In this document: positions 29,476 to 40,796 of the stretch, piece by piece
How the letters are laid out: each line of letters opens with the position of its first letter
How positions within the stretch are numbered: position 1 is the first letter of the stretch
The notes under the pieces: model-generated
What the model saw: only the letters and a program-made list of their open reading frames with translations
The model's database searches: none
What the model was told of the DNA's origin: nothing
Translations under genes and position numbers: made by a program
DNA from: Malachius bipustulatus
Lineage: Eukaryota > Arthropoda > Insecta > Coleoptera > Melyridae
Length of the DNA: 64,000 nucleotides
Direction of reading: 5' to 3'
NCBI GenBank assembly: GCA_910589415.1
Contig: OU342636.1
Coordinates: 5,996,437-6,060,436 of the forward strand

Positions 29476-32133
29476 CTACGTCAGGGTCGCACCAGCTGCC
29501 GGCGCCTCTAATAGACCGCGGGCATTTGTGAGCGGAATCTCGTTACACTGCCCTCTCCTTAAAGACCTTTCGTCCCGAAAGGTAGTCCTTTCCGGACGAT
29601 GTAAATATCTGCAGGCTGATCCGTTTCTGCAGCTTGATGTCTGGTAGAAGTAGCAGTCAATGGTCTTCTTTCCTCCGACCCTTCGGTTAAAGCTGCACAC
29701 CAGCACGTCAATCCCCGTATGTCGGAACAGGACCTCCAACATACTACGGACAACAAGCCAATCCAAATTATCCCTTCCATATGCCAATTTTGGTATCGCT
29801 AAGTTAGTCTCATTGCTGGCCACCATCACTTCCCTGAGTCTGGTGAGTGCATTCCATAAATCGTGGTAGGTGGGTTTTTCTTGTGACTTTTCTTTGATGA
29901 CTAAGTGATAGATACTTCTTCTCACTCCACCTTCCACGTGCACAATGCGTAGTGCGTCTCCTAACCGAGGGTTCTGCTTCCGTAGCTCATCAAGTTGACC
30001 AAATTTTGCTCGGAAGACATTTGCGATTCCTCGGTACATCAGAAGGTCTCTTGCGACGCAATGAGCCAGGCTGTAATGCGAGGGTACTTCAAAAAGGCCA
30101 CCGGGCTCCTCTCGAACCACACCAAACCGAGACCTATGTGTGCCTGTGTGCAAAGCCATGAAGTCTTCGAATGAGCAGTCGTTGTCTCGTTTGATCACCC
30201 TGGCTTCTGCTGTCGGATCGTCATTGTCCCCAACATAAGGTGTTAATCGGTACAAGTGGACAACTCTTGGTTTTCCCCTGGGCTGCTTCTGGATTCTATA
30301 TACCACATCGTTGATCCTTGCTAGCACTCGATATGGACCCTCCCACGACGACTGTAGTTTTGGTGATAGACCTCGACGTCGTTGAGGATTATGAAGCCAG
30401 ACCATATCTCCGGGTTGATAGCCGCCTTCCTGCGCCTTGATGTCATAAGCCTCCTTCATTCGGTCGCTAGCACCCTGTATATGAACTCGTACTCGTTCGT
30501 GCATATCGTCCATCTTCTTGCGGAGCTCGCTGACGTAGTCCTCTCCAGCAACCTCTGCTCCGGGAGGGCACCCAAACTGCAAGTCGCAAGGCAACCTCAA
30601 TTCTCGTCCCATTACGATCTTCGTCGGTTTTTGGCCCGTGGTTTCGTGTACGGCAGATCTGTAGGCTAACAGAAAGAGGTGCAGACATTTGTCCCAGTCT
30701 CTTTGGTGGTCAGAGACAACCTTTGATAAATATCGGTTCATGGTGCGGTTCATGCGTTCCACCATTCCATCAGATTGCGGATGCAAGGCAGTTGTTCTTG
30801 TTGTGCGTATACCCAGAAGTCTGCAGATATTTTGAAACAGGTTGGACTCAAAATTTCTACCCTGGTCGGAATGAAGCTCCAAAGGCACGCCAAATCGACA
30901 GACCCATTCTTTTACTAATACTTCTGCGATCGTCACAGCCTCCTGATTCGGCAACGCATACGCTTCGACCCATTTGCTAAAATAATCCATAACGACCACG
31001 ATGCACTTGTTCCCCGCCTCGCTTTCCGGGAACGGTCCAGCTACATCGATTGCGATTCTCTCAAATGGGCTGCCTACGTTGTACTGCTTCATTGGGGCTC
31101 TCTTCCGCCTCTGGGGTCCATTGCTCGCTGCACAGGTAACGCATTTTCTGCACCAATCTTTCACGTCTTCCTTGCTGTTAACCCAGTAGAAGCGTTCTCT
31201 TAACTTGCCCAGCGTCTTCGCCACTCCAAGATGTCCGCCGGATGCGCCGTTATGCATTTCCCTGAGTACTTCAGCGACACGATTTTTAGGGACTATAATC
31301 TGCTTACGCTTCTCCCTGCCGTCTTCTCCTTCTAGGATGCGTTTCAGTATTCCATCATGGAGTATGATGGAATCCCACTGTGCCCAGTAGCACTTTACAG
31401 CCGGGGAATGTCGTGCTACCTGTTGAAAAGCTGGTCTATGGCCTGCTCTCTTCCAAGCCATCACAAGTCCTAAGACAGGGTCACCTTCTTGGTCTACTTC
31501 AATTGCTGCTAGTTGCCAGTTGTCAGACACAACCGTTGTTCTTCTGCAGAGAACAGACTCTTTTTCTTCAGCTCGCTGGCAGTGTTTGCAGTCCGGAGGA
31601 CAAGGTCTTCTGGACAAGGCGTCAGCATTCCCATGGATCTTCCCGGCACGATGCTCTGTTTCGAAGTCGAATTCCTGTAGCCTTTCGATCCATCTGGCTA
31701 CCTGTCCTTCCGGGTTCTTGAATTGTAGTAGCCATTTGAGAGCTGCGTGGTCGGTCCTGAGGAGGAAGTTCCTTCCATAGAGGTATTTATAGAAGTGTTC
31801 TACCGACTTCACGACTGCCAAGAGTTCTCTGCGAGTCACACAATAATTCCGTTCTGGCTTGGATAAAGTTTTACTGAAATACCCGATAACCCTTTCTTGG
31901 CCTCCCTGTATTTGTGACAAAACGGCACCTATTCCTACGTTGCTGGCATCTGTGTCTAAGATTTCCCTTTTTTGGTTGACGTTACGTACAACGTGCCTGA
32001 TTTGCATGGTTCCTGTGGCGAACGGAGTAAACTGACGCAATGCATCGAACATCTCTAAAGTAGCCGCATTTAAAATGTTAGCGTTGTTACAACTGTTCTT
32101 GCACATGCACATCCAAGAAATACAAATTTGCAT
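29476..32133 (-). CDS. RNase H-integrase-macrodomain-CCCH ORF, intact (U4)
   Basis: 885 codons, B-subfamily reference. All catalytic and zinc-ligand residues named for the U2 copy are kept, including the macrodomain Lys and Asp. Private change: VPKNRVAE. The leader upstream, where a promoter could lie, is interrupted by the hAT element. Confidence 0.9.
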   Translation of the reverse strand: MQICISWMCMCKNSCNNANILNAATLEMFDALRQFTPFATGTMQIRHVVRNVNQKREILDTDASNVGIGAVLSQIQGGQERVIGYFSKTLSKPERNYCVTRRELLAVVKSVEHFYKYLYGRNFLLRTDHAALKWLLQFKNPEGQVARWIERLQEFDFETEHRAGKIHGNADALSRRPCPPDCKHCQRAEEKESVLCRRTTVVSDNWQLAAIEVDQEGDPVLGLVMAWKRAGHRPAFQQVARHSPAVKCYWAQWDSIILHDGILKRILEGEDGREKRKQIIVPKNRVAEVLREMHNGASGGHLGVAKTLGKLRERFYWVNSKEDVKDWCRKCVTCAASNGPQRRKRAPMKQYNVGSPFERIAIDVAGPFPESEAGNKCIVVVMDYFSKWVEAYALPNQEAVTIAEVLVKEWVCRFGVPLELHSDQGRNFESNLFQNICRLLGIRTTRTTALHPQSDGMVERMNRTMNRYLSKVVSDHQRDWDKCLHLFLLAYRSAVHETTGQKPTKIVMGRELRLPCDLQFGCPPGAEVAGEDYVSELRKKMDDMHERVRVHIQGASDRMKEAYDIKAQEGGYQPGDMVWLHNPQRRRGLSPKLQSSWEGPYRVLARINDVVYRIQKQPRGKPRVVHLYRLTPYVGDNDDPTAEARVIKRDNDCSFEDFMALHTGTHRSRFGVVREEPGGLFEVPSHYSLAHCVARDLLMYRGIANVFRAKFGQLDELRKQNPRLGDALRIVHVEGGVRRSIYHLVIKEKSQEKPTYHDLWNALTRLREVMVASNETNLAIPKLAYGRDNLDWLVVRSMLEVLFRHTGIDVLVCSFNRRVGGKKTIDCYFYQTSSCRNGSACRYLHRPERTTFRDERSLRRGQCNEIPLTNARGLLEAPAAGATLT

Positions 32134-32592
32134 AGCTCACCCTGCCAGCGGGATCGACAATGGGCTCATATTGTCTTATCTTGTACCTAACGCTACCGTG
32201 CACCCGTTCGCTAAAAGAAAAAAGTATACATATATTTTATTTTATTAACTATTTATGGTAATATTCATCAATGCAAAAGCAAATGAGGAACTGTATCGTC
32301 TGATTATTTCCAGAAATCCGCCATGCAATATACATGTTATTGGGGTCGAAGAATTCCTCAACTGATCAGGATATTCGGGTCTTTGAATGGATACTGAGCC
32401 ACTGAGACAACATTAATTAGGTGATTGAATTTAGTAAATGCGCATCGCATTTACTATCTAATCTATGTAATAAACAGACTGATAAGTTTGAAAATATATC
32501 CCCCCCCCACACAATCAATAGCAACTGTTCTAATAATTCCAATATTCATGAGGTAATTTTGGAATTTGTCAGAACTTTTAGATTGTCATTAT

Positions 32593-33418
32593 TAGAGAAC
32601 GGATTATAGGCAAAGAAAAAATGCAAAATAGGCGCCTTTATAGGCACATTTTTTGGGATAAAAAGGCTTAAACTTGAACCAAATAGGCAATAAAATAGGC
32701 AAATTTTACTACCAAATTTTCAATACATAGAAAAATTGAGTAACACAAATTTACGTTTATATGTGCCTTTAAAATTCCTGCCGATTTCCAAAAATTTACA
32801 GCAATTTTCCTAAGATTTTGTTTAACATCAAGCACGTTGTTTGATAAATAAAACAATTACAAATATTACACTTTAGCATTTTGCTACAAGCTCGGATGAA
32901 AAATATTGTGTCGCCATCCAAGAATTCAGGATATGGTTTAATCCACGAAGAAATTTTGCTTGATTTAGGTACTCATTTTTATGTATTAAAATTTTATACC
33001 AGCAAATTCTGGTCTACCAGTACCTTCATATTCATTCATGAGAAGTAAGAAAGTAACAGATACATTTGGGATTCATTAAAACCAGATATGTGTAGTAAAT
33101 GGAAACAATACTAATTTGAGAACTTGAAAAGATATGCCTCAGCCTTCACCACAGGTGTCCGGGTCAGTTATCATTTCTATAAGGGGTTATAGCTATTGAC
33201 TTAGGACCTATAATAAATTATCTCAAGTAGGGTAGTAAAATTTTCAAATATTCTTTCAAAGTTAATAATTATTACCTACCATGAAATGTATTTTGAGGTG
33301 GATAAATTTAAATTTATTTGAATAGGCAAGAATAGGCATTTTTTGTCAAAATAAGCACCAGATACTCAAATAGGCAAAAAAGGCACAGATAGGCACTTTG
33401 CCTATAATCCGTTCTCTA
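32593..33418. mobile_element. hAT-type non-autonomous element (U4 leader)
   Basis: Same element and same site as in U3; duplication GTCATTAT at 32585-32592 and 33419-33426. Identity of site shows it was copied with the unit. Confidence 0.9.
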
Positions 33419-33993
33419 GTCATTATACAGGGTGAGTCAATAGTGAGAGATCGGAACATTGCTATTCAACCGTACAAGATAAAACAAAATTTCAAACGCC
33501 ATCCCAAATCGTTTGTTACTCTGCATATTTCAAAAATATTTTCAGTTATACAGAGTGGACCATATTTTGCCTACACGTATCCATTTTTTTTTTCAAATAG
33601 AACCCCCTATATTTTATGACATATTCTTATTCGACTGTGAAATAGCTTTATGTCAACACATATTGTTTGACATTTAGGTGCGGCGTTGACATTTAAAAAA
33701 ATGTTTTCAAAAAAATTCATCGCAAGCATGTATTTACTGAAAAGAATCCTCAGAACTTAGTTTTGCAGTTTTGATTGAAATTTGGTATCCACATGGAGAA
33801 AGCCAGGTCTATCATCGCGATATAATAAGACTGAGATCTACTATACAGGTGAGTCACAAATAACTGTAAAATTTTGCTTACTTCGGAAGGTCATAACTTC
33901 ACTTTTTCAAATGACACACTCGGTATTTTTTTCCACAATTAGATCCACCTCTGATCTGACTACATTTTTTATCTAGTATGTCATATACCTAAA

Positions 33994-34143
33994 ATGCACA
34001 GCATTGCTCTTATGGCGCTCATAGTTGCCGCTTTTGTCGTACTTCTGGGAAGCAAGCGTCCACGAGCGTACGCTCTTCATTTTGAAAATTATTTAATTCT
34101 TCACTTCTGTAACGTTTTGTACCTCCGCAGACTGCCCTTTTAA
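33994..34143 (+). CDS. Small secreted/membrane peptide, 49-codon version (U5)
   Basis: Identical to the U4 copy. Confidence 0.3.
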   Translation: MHSIALMALIVAAFVVLLGSKRPRAYALHFENYLILHFCNVLYLRRLPF

Positions 34144-34236
34144 CATTGATCTCGTTCATAAGTGAGGATTGCACAACATGGAACAGCACAGTAGAGTTTA
34201 TAACTTCATACATTATTACAATATTCAGATAATTAT

Positions 34237-34645
34237 TTATATTCTTTTGAATCCGACCGTGAATTTAATATAAAAATCTATAATCACGTCGTTTAAAAAT
34301 TGATCTTGTGCCAAGCACATATAATCTTCCGTGTTGATCGGGATTCGAACTCTACCTTCAGGTGGGTAAGTCAAAAGATCTGTACAAGACCTGAAAAAAA
34401 ATTGAATGAAAACTTAATAAAGAAACTCTGTTACAAACACTTGGATAAATTATAAAGTAAGGTTACATTGCGTTCTTTTGAAGAGCTTCTGAGTTTTTCG
34501 TTAATCGCAATCTTCTAGACTTCCTAGTCCTAGAGGTTCTTAATTTCTTAACATGCTTATTTTTATTTCTAATCATATTTTTTCATTTTTTCGCTTTGCA
34601 TCTTAAAACTTTGACTTGCAAAATTGTATTGCACAATAACAACAT
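34237..34645 (-). pseudogene. SENP6/7-like two-exon gene, nonsense in exon 1 (U5)
   Basis: Exon 2 (34237-34390) is open. It carries the same Trp-to-stop change in exon 1 as U4. Confidence 0.6.
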
Positions 34646-34723
34646 TCCGACAATGTACCACTTATTCACGGCTTCAAGTTGAAATACTTGAAATTATGAA
34701 AATCAGGAGCACAATAGTTATTT

Positions 34724-34850
34724 ACATTACAAGCTACGAAAGTTCACTTTTAGGTGTGAGGTGTATTTAAATACCCGAGGCGAAGCGTAGCGTAGCCGAG
34801 GGTATTTAAAAACTCCGAGCACCTGAAAGAGCTTTCGTAGCTTGTAATGT
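34724..34850. repeat. Foldback hairpin (U5), perfect arms
   Basis: 127-bp form. Confidence 0.8.
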
Positions 34851-35135
34851 ATTAACCTTTTCATTCTCCCCTTGCCATATTGAACCACGGATTAAGAAGA
34901 AATTAGTAAAATAATACTGTAACAATTTTTACTTAATTGTTCTTCGGGTTCGTTTATCGATTGGTAAAACTCAGATCTTATTTTCAACTAATTTAATAAC
35001 ATTTGACTATTTATTTTTACAACACCAAATAAGTACTACTTATCTATTTTCATTTATATTGCACCACTAATTACGGCTTATTCTTTTATCTGTCATTTTT
35101 CGGAGAGACGCCATCCAGACGGTTACTCCGGAAAC

Positions 35136-37794
35136 CTACGTCAGGGTCGCACCAGCTGCCGGCGCCTCTAATAGACCGCGGGCATTTGTGAGCGGAATCT
35201 CGTTACACTGCCCTCTCCTTAAAGACCTTTCGTCCCGAAAGGTAGTCCTTTCCGGACGATGTAAATATCTGCAGGCTGATCCGTTTCTGCAGCTTGATGT
35301 CTGGTAGAAGTAGCAGTCAATGGTCTTCTTTCCTCCGACCCTTCGGTTAAAGCTGCACACCAGCACGTCAATCCCCGTATGTCGGAACAGGACCTCCAAC
35401 ATACTACGGACAACAAGCCAATCCAAATTATCCCTTCCATATGCCAATTTTGGTATCGCTAAGTTAGTCTCATTGCTGGCCACCATCACTTCCCTGAGTC
35501 TGGTGAGTGCATTCCATAAATCGTGGTAGGTGGGTTTTTCTTGTGACTTTTCTTTGATGACTAAGTGATAGATACTTCTTCTCACTCCACCTTCCACGTG
35601 CACAATGCGTAGTGCGTCTCCTAACCGAGGGTTCTGCTTCCGTAGCTCATCAAGTTGACCAAATTTTGCTCGGAAGACATTTGCGATTCCTCGGTACATC
35701 AGAAGGTCTCTTGCGACGCAATGAGCCAGGCTGTAATGCGAGGGTACTTCAAAAAGGCCACCGGGCTCCTCTCGAACCACACCAAACCGAGACCTATGTG
35801 TGCCTGTGTGCAAAGCCATGAAGTCTTCGAATGAGCAGTCGTTGTCTCGTTTGATCACCCTGGCTTCTGCTGTCGGATCGTCATTGTCCCCAACATAAGG
35901 TGTTAATCGGTACAAGTGGACAACTCTTGGTTTTCCCCTGGGCTGCTTCTGGATTCTATATACCACATCGTTGATCCTTGCTAGCACTCGATATGGACCC
36001 TCCCACGACGACTGTAGTTTTGGTGATAGACCTCGACGTCGTTGAGGATTATGAAGCCAGACCATATCTCCGGGTTGATAGCCGCCTTCCTGCGCCTTGA
36101 TGTCATAAGCCTCCTTCATTCGGTCGCTAGCACCCTGTATATGAACTCGTACTCGTTCGTGCATATCGTCCATCTTCTTGCGGAGCTCGCTGACGTAGTC
36201 CTCTCCAGCAACCTCTGCTCCGGGAGGGCACCCAAACTGCAAGTCGCAAGGCAACCTCAATTCTCGTCCCATTACGATCTTCGTCGGTTTTTGGCCCGTG
36301 GTTTCGTGTACGGCAGATCTGTAGGCTAACAGAAAGAGGTGCAGACATTTGTCCCAGTCTCTTTGGTGGTCAGAGACAACCTTTGATAAATATCGGTTCA
36401 TGGTGCGGTTCATGCGTTCCACCATTCCATCAGATTGCGGATGCAAGGCAGTTGTTCTTGTTGTGCGTATACCCAGAAGTCTGCAGATATTTTGAAACAG
36501 GTTGGACTCAAAATTTCTACCCTGGTCGGAATGAAGCTCCAAAGGCACGCCAAATCGACAGACCCATTCTTTTACTAATACTTCTGCGATCGTCACAGCC
36601 TCCTGATTCGGCAACGCATACGCTTCGACCCATTTGCTAAAATAATCCATAACGACCACGATGCACTTGCTCCCCGCCTCGCTTTCCGGGAACGGTCCAG
36701 CTACATCGATTGCGATTCTCTCAAATGGGCTGCCTACGTTGTACTGCTTCATTGGGGCTCTCTTCCGCCTCTGGGGTCCATTGCTCGCTGCACAGGTAAC
36801 GCATTTTCTGCACCAATCTTTCACGTCTTCCTTGCTGTTAACCCAGTAGAAGCGTTCTCTTAACTTGCCCAGCGTCTTCGCCACTCCAAGATGTCCGCCG
36901 GATGCGCCGTTATGCATTTCCCTGAGTACTTCAGCGACACGATTGTTAGGGACTATAATCTGCTTACGCTTCTCCCTGCCGTCTTCTCCTTCTAGGATGC
37001 GTTTCAGTATTCCATCATGGAGTATGATGGAATCCCACTGTGCCCAGTAGCACTTTACAGCCGGGGAATGTCGTGCTACCTGTTGAAAAGCTGGTCTATG
37101 GCCTGCTCTCTTCCAAGCCATCACAAGTCCTAAGACAGGGTCACCTTCTTGGTCTACTTCAATTGCTGCTAGTTGCCAGTTGTCAGACACAACCGTTGTT
37201 CTTCTGCAGAGAACAGACTCTTTTTCTTCAGCTCGCTGGCAGTGTTTGCAGTCCGGAGGACAAGGTCTTCTGGACAAGGCGTCAGCATTCCCATGGATCT
37301 TCCCGGCACGATGCTCTGTTTCGCAGTCGAATTCCTGTAGCCTTTCGATCCATCTGGCTACCTGTCCCTTCCGGGTTCTTGAATTGTAGTAGCCATTTGA
37401 GAGCTGCGGGGTCGGTCCTGAGGAGGAAGTTCCTTCCATAGAGGTATTTATAGAAGTGTTCTACCGACTTCACGACTGCCAAGAGTTCTCTGCGAGTCAC
37501 ACAATAATGCCGTTCTGGCTTGGATAAAGTTTTACTGAAATACCCGATAACCCTTTCTTGGCCTCCCTGTATTTGTGACAAAACGGCACCTATTCCTACG
37601 TTGCTGGCATCTGTGTCTAAGATTTCCCTTTTTTGGTTGACGTTACGTACAACGTGCCTGATTTGCATGGTTCCTGTGGCGAACGGAGTAAACTGACGCA
37701 ATGCATCGAACATCTCTAAAGTAGCCGCATTTAAAATGTTTGCGTTGTTACAACGGTTCTTGCACATGCACATCCAAGAAATACAAATTTGCAT
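35136..37794 (-). pseudogene. RNase H-integrase-macrodomain-CCCH ORF, frameshifted (U5)
   Basis: One extra C in a CCC run at 37366-37368, inside the RNase H after FKNPEG, splits the ORF into 37282-37794 and 35136-37439. RNase H also reads RTDPAAL in place of RTDHAAL. Integrase to CCCH is open for more than 700 codons. Confidence 0.9.
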
Positions 37795-38252
37795 AGCTCA
37801 CTCTGCCAGCGGGATCGACAATGGGCTCATATTGTCTTATCTTGTACCTAACGCTACCGTGCACCCGTTCGCTAAAAGAAAAAAGTATACATATATTTTA
37901 TTTTATTAACTATTTATGGTAATATTCATCAATGCAAAAGCAAATGAGGAACTGTATCGTCTGATTATTTCCAGAAATCCGCCATGCAATATACATGTTA
38001 TTGGGGTCGAAGAATTCCTCAACTGATCAGGATATTCGGGTCTTTGAATGGATACTGAGCCACTGAGACAACATTAATTAGGTGATTGAATTTAGTAAAT
38101 GCGCATCGCATTTACTATCTAATCTATGTAATAAACAGACTGATAAGTTTGAAAATATATCCCCCCCCCCACAATCAATAGCAACTGTTCTAATAATTCC
38201 AATATTCATGAGGTAATTTTGGAATTTGTCAGAACTTTTAGATTGTCATTAT

Positions 38253-39079
38253 TAGAGAACGGATTATAGGCAAAGAAAAAATGCAAAATAGGCGCCTTTA
38301 TAGGCACATTTTTTGGGATAAAAAGGCTTAAACTTGAACCAAATAGGCAATAAAATAGGCAAATTTTACTACCAAATTTTCAATACATAGAAAAATTGAG
38401 TAACACAAATTTACGTTTATATGTGCCTTTAAAATTCCTGCCGATTTCCAAAAATTTACAGCAATTTTCCTAAGATTTTGTTTAACATCAAGCACGTTGT
38501 TTGATAAATAAAACAATTACAAATATTACACTTTAGCATTTTGCTACAAGCTCGGATGAAAAATATTGTGTCGCCATCCAAGAATTCAGGATATGGTTTA
38601 ATCCACGAAGAAATTTTGCTTGATTTAGGTACTCATTTTTATGTATTAAAATTTTATACCAGCAAATTCTGGTCTACCAGTACCTTCATATTCATTCATG
38701 AGAAGTAAGAAAGTAACAGATACATTTGGGATTCATTAAAACCAGATATGTGTAGTAAATGGAAACAATACTAATTTGAGAACTTGAAAAGATATGCCTC
38801 AGCCCTTCACCACAGGTGTCCGGGTCAGTTATCATTTCTATAAGGGGTTATAGCTATTGACTTAGGACCTATAATAAATTATCTCAAGTAGGGTAGTAAA
38901 ATTTTCAAATATTCTTTCAAAGTTAATAATTATTACCTACCATGAAATGTATTTTGAGGTGGATAAATTTAAATTTATTTGAATAGGCAAGAATAGGCAT
39001 TTTTTGTCAAAATAAGCACCAGATACTCAAATAGGCAAAAAAGGCACAGATAGGCACTTTGCCTATAATCCGTTCTCTA
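38253..39079. mobile_element. hAT-type non-autonomous element (U5 leader)
   Basis: 827 bp, one C longer than the other copies; duplications at 38245-38252 and 39080-39087. Confidence 0.9.
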
Positions 39080-39653
39080 GTCATTATACAGGGTGAGTCA
39101 ATAGTGAGAGATCGGAACATTGCTATTCAACCGTACAAGATAAAACAAAATTTCAAACGCCATCCCAAATCGTTTGTTACTCTGCATATTTCAAAAATAT
39201 TTTCAATTATACAGAGTGGACCATATTTTGCCTACACGTATCCATTTTTTTTTCAAATAGAACCCCCTATATTTTATGACATATTCTTATTCGACTGTGA
39301 AATAGCTTTATGTCAACACATATTGTTTGACATTTAGGTGCGGCGTTGACATTTAAAAAAATGTTTTCAAAAAAATTCATCGCAAGCATGTATTTACTGA
39401 AAAGAATCCTCAGAACTTAGTTTTGCAGTTTTGATTGAAATTTGGTATCCACATGGAGAAAGCCAGGTCTATCATCGCGATATAATAAGACTGAGATCTA
39501 CTATACAGGTGAGTCACAAATAACTGTCAAATTTTGCTTACTTCGGAAGGTCATAACTTCACTTTTTCAAATGACACACTCGGTATTTTTTTCCACAATT
39601 AGATCCACCTCTGATCTGACTACATTTTTTATCTAGTATGTCATATACCTAAA

Positions 39654-39803
39654 ATGCACAGCATTGCTCTTATGGCGCTCATAGTTGCCGCTTTTGTCGT
39701 ACTTCTGGGAAGCAAGCGTCCACGAGCGTACGCTCTTCATTTTGAAAATTATTTAATTCTTCACTTCTGTAACGTTTTGTACCTCCGCAGACTGCCCTTT
39801 TAA
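39654..39803 (+). CDS. Small secreted/membrane peptide, 49-codon version (U6)
   Basis: Identical to the U4 copy. Confidence 0.3.
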   Translation: MHSIALMALIVAAFVVLLGSKRPRAYALHFENYLILHFCNVLYLRRLPF

Positions 39804-39896
39804 CATTGATCTCGTTCATAAGTGAGGATTGCACAACATGGAACAGCACAGTAGAGTTTATAACTTCATACATTATTACAATATTCAGATAATTAT

Positions 39897-40306
39897 TTAT
39901 ATTCTTTTGAATCCGACCGTGAATTTAATATAAAAATCTATAATCACGTCGTTTAAAAATTGATCTTGTGCCAAGCACATATAATCTTCCGTGTTGATCG
40001 GGATTCGAACTCTACCTTCAGGTGGGTAAGTCAAAAGATCTGTACAAGACCTGAAAAAAAATTGAATGAAAACTTAATAAAGAAACTCTGTTACAAACAC
40101 TTGGATAAATTATAAAGTAAGGTTACATTGCGTTCTTTTGAAGAGCTTCTGAGTTTTTCGTTAATCGCAATCTTCTAGACTTCCTAGTCCTAGAGGTTCT
40201 TAATTTCTTAACATGCTTATTTTTATTTCTAACCATATTTTTCCATTTTTTTCGCTTTGCATCTTAAAACTTTGACTTGCAAAATTGTATTGCACAATAA
40301 CAACAT
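39897..40306 (-). pseudogene. SENP6/7-like two-exon gene, frameshift in exon 1 (U6)
   Basis: Exon 2 (39897-40050) is open. Exon 1 keeps the Trp codon but has gained one T in the T run at about 40246-40252, so it is broken differently from its neighbours. Confidence 0.6.
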
Positions 40307-40384
40307 TCCGACAATGTACCACTTATTCACGGCTTCAAGTTGAAATACTTGAAATTATGAAAATCAGGAGCACAATAGTTATTT

Positions 40385-40511
40385 ACATTACAAGCTACGA
40401 AAGTTCACTTTTAGGTGTGAGGTGTATTTAAATACCCGAGGCGAAGCGTAGCGTAGCCGAGGGTATTTAAAAACTCCGAGCACCTGAAAGAGCTTTCGTA
40501 GCTTGTAATGT
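40385..40511. repeat. Foldback hairpin (U6), perfect arms
   Basis: 127-bp form. Confidence 0.8.
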
Positions 40512-40796
40512 ATTAAACTTTTCATTCTCCCCTTGCCATATTGAACCACGGATTAAGAAGAAATTAGTAAAATAATACTGTAACAATTTTTACTTAATTG
40601 TTCTTCGGGTTCGTTTATCGATTGGTAAAACTCAGATCTTATTTTCAACTAATTTAATAACATTTGACTATTTATTTTTACAACACCAAATAAGTACTAC
40701 TTATCTATTTTCATTTATATTGCACCACTAATTACGGCTTATTCTTTTATCTGTCATTTTTCGGAGAGACGCCATCCAGACGGTTACTCCGGAAAC

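Larger units (their letters stand above)
28082..33741 (-). repeat. Array unit U4
   Basis: 5660 bp, B subfamily throughout (RTTRTTA, LYRL, RIVHV, LVVRSM, AFQQ), with the hAT insertion in its leader. It is nearly identical to U5 and U6. Confidence 0.9.
33742..39401 (-). repeat. Array unit U5
   Basis: 5660 bp, B subfamily with hAT insertion; differs from U4 by scattered substitutions and one frameshift in the large ORF. Confidence 0.9.
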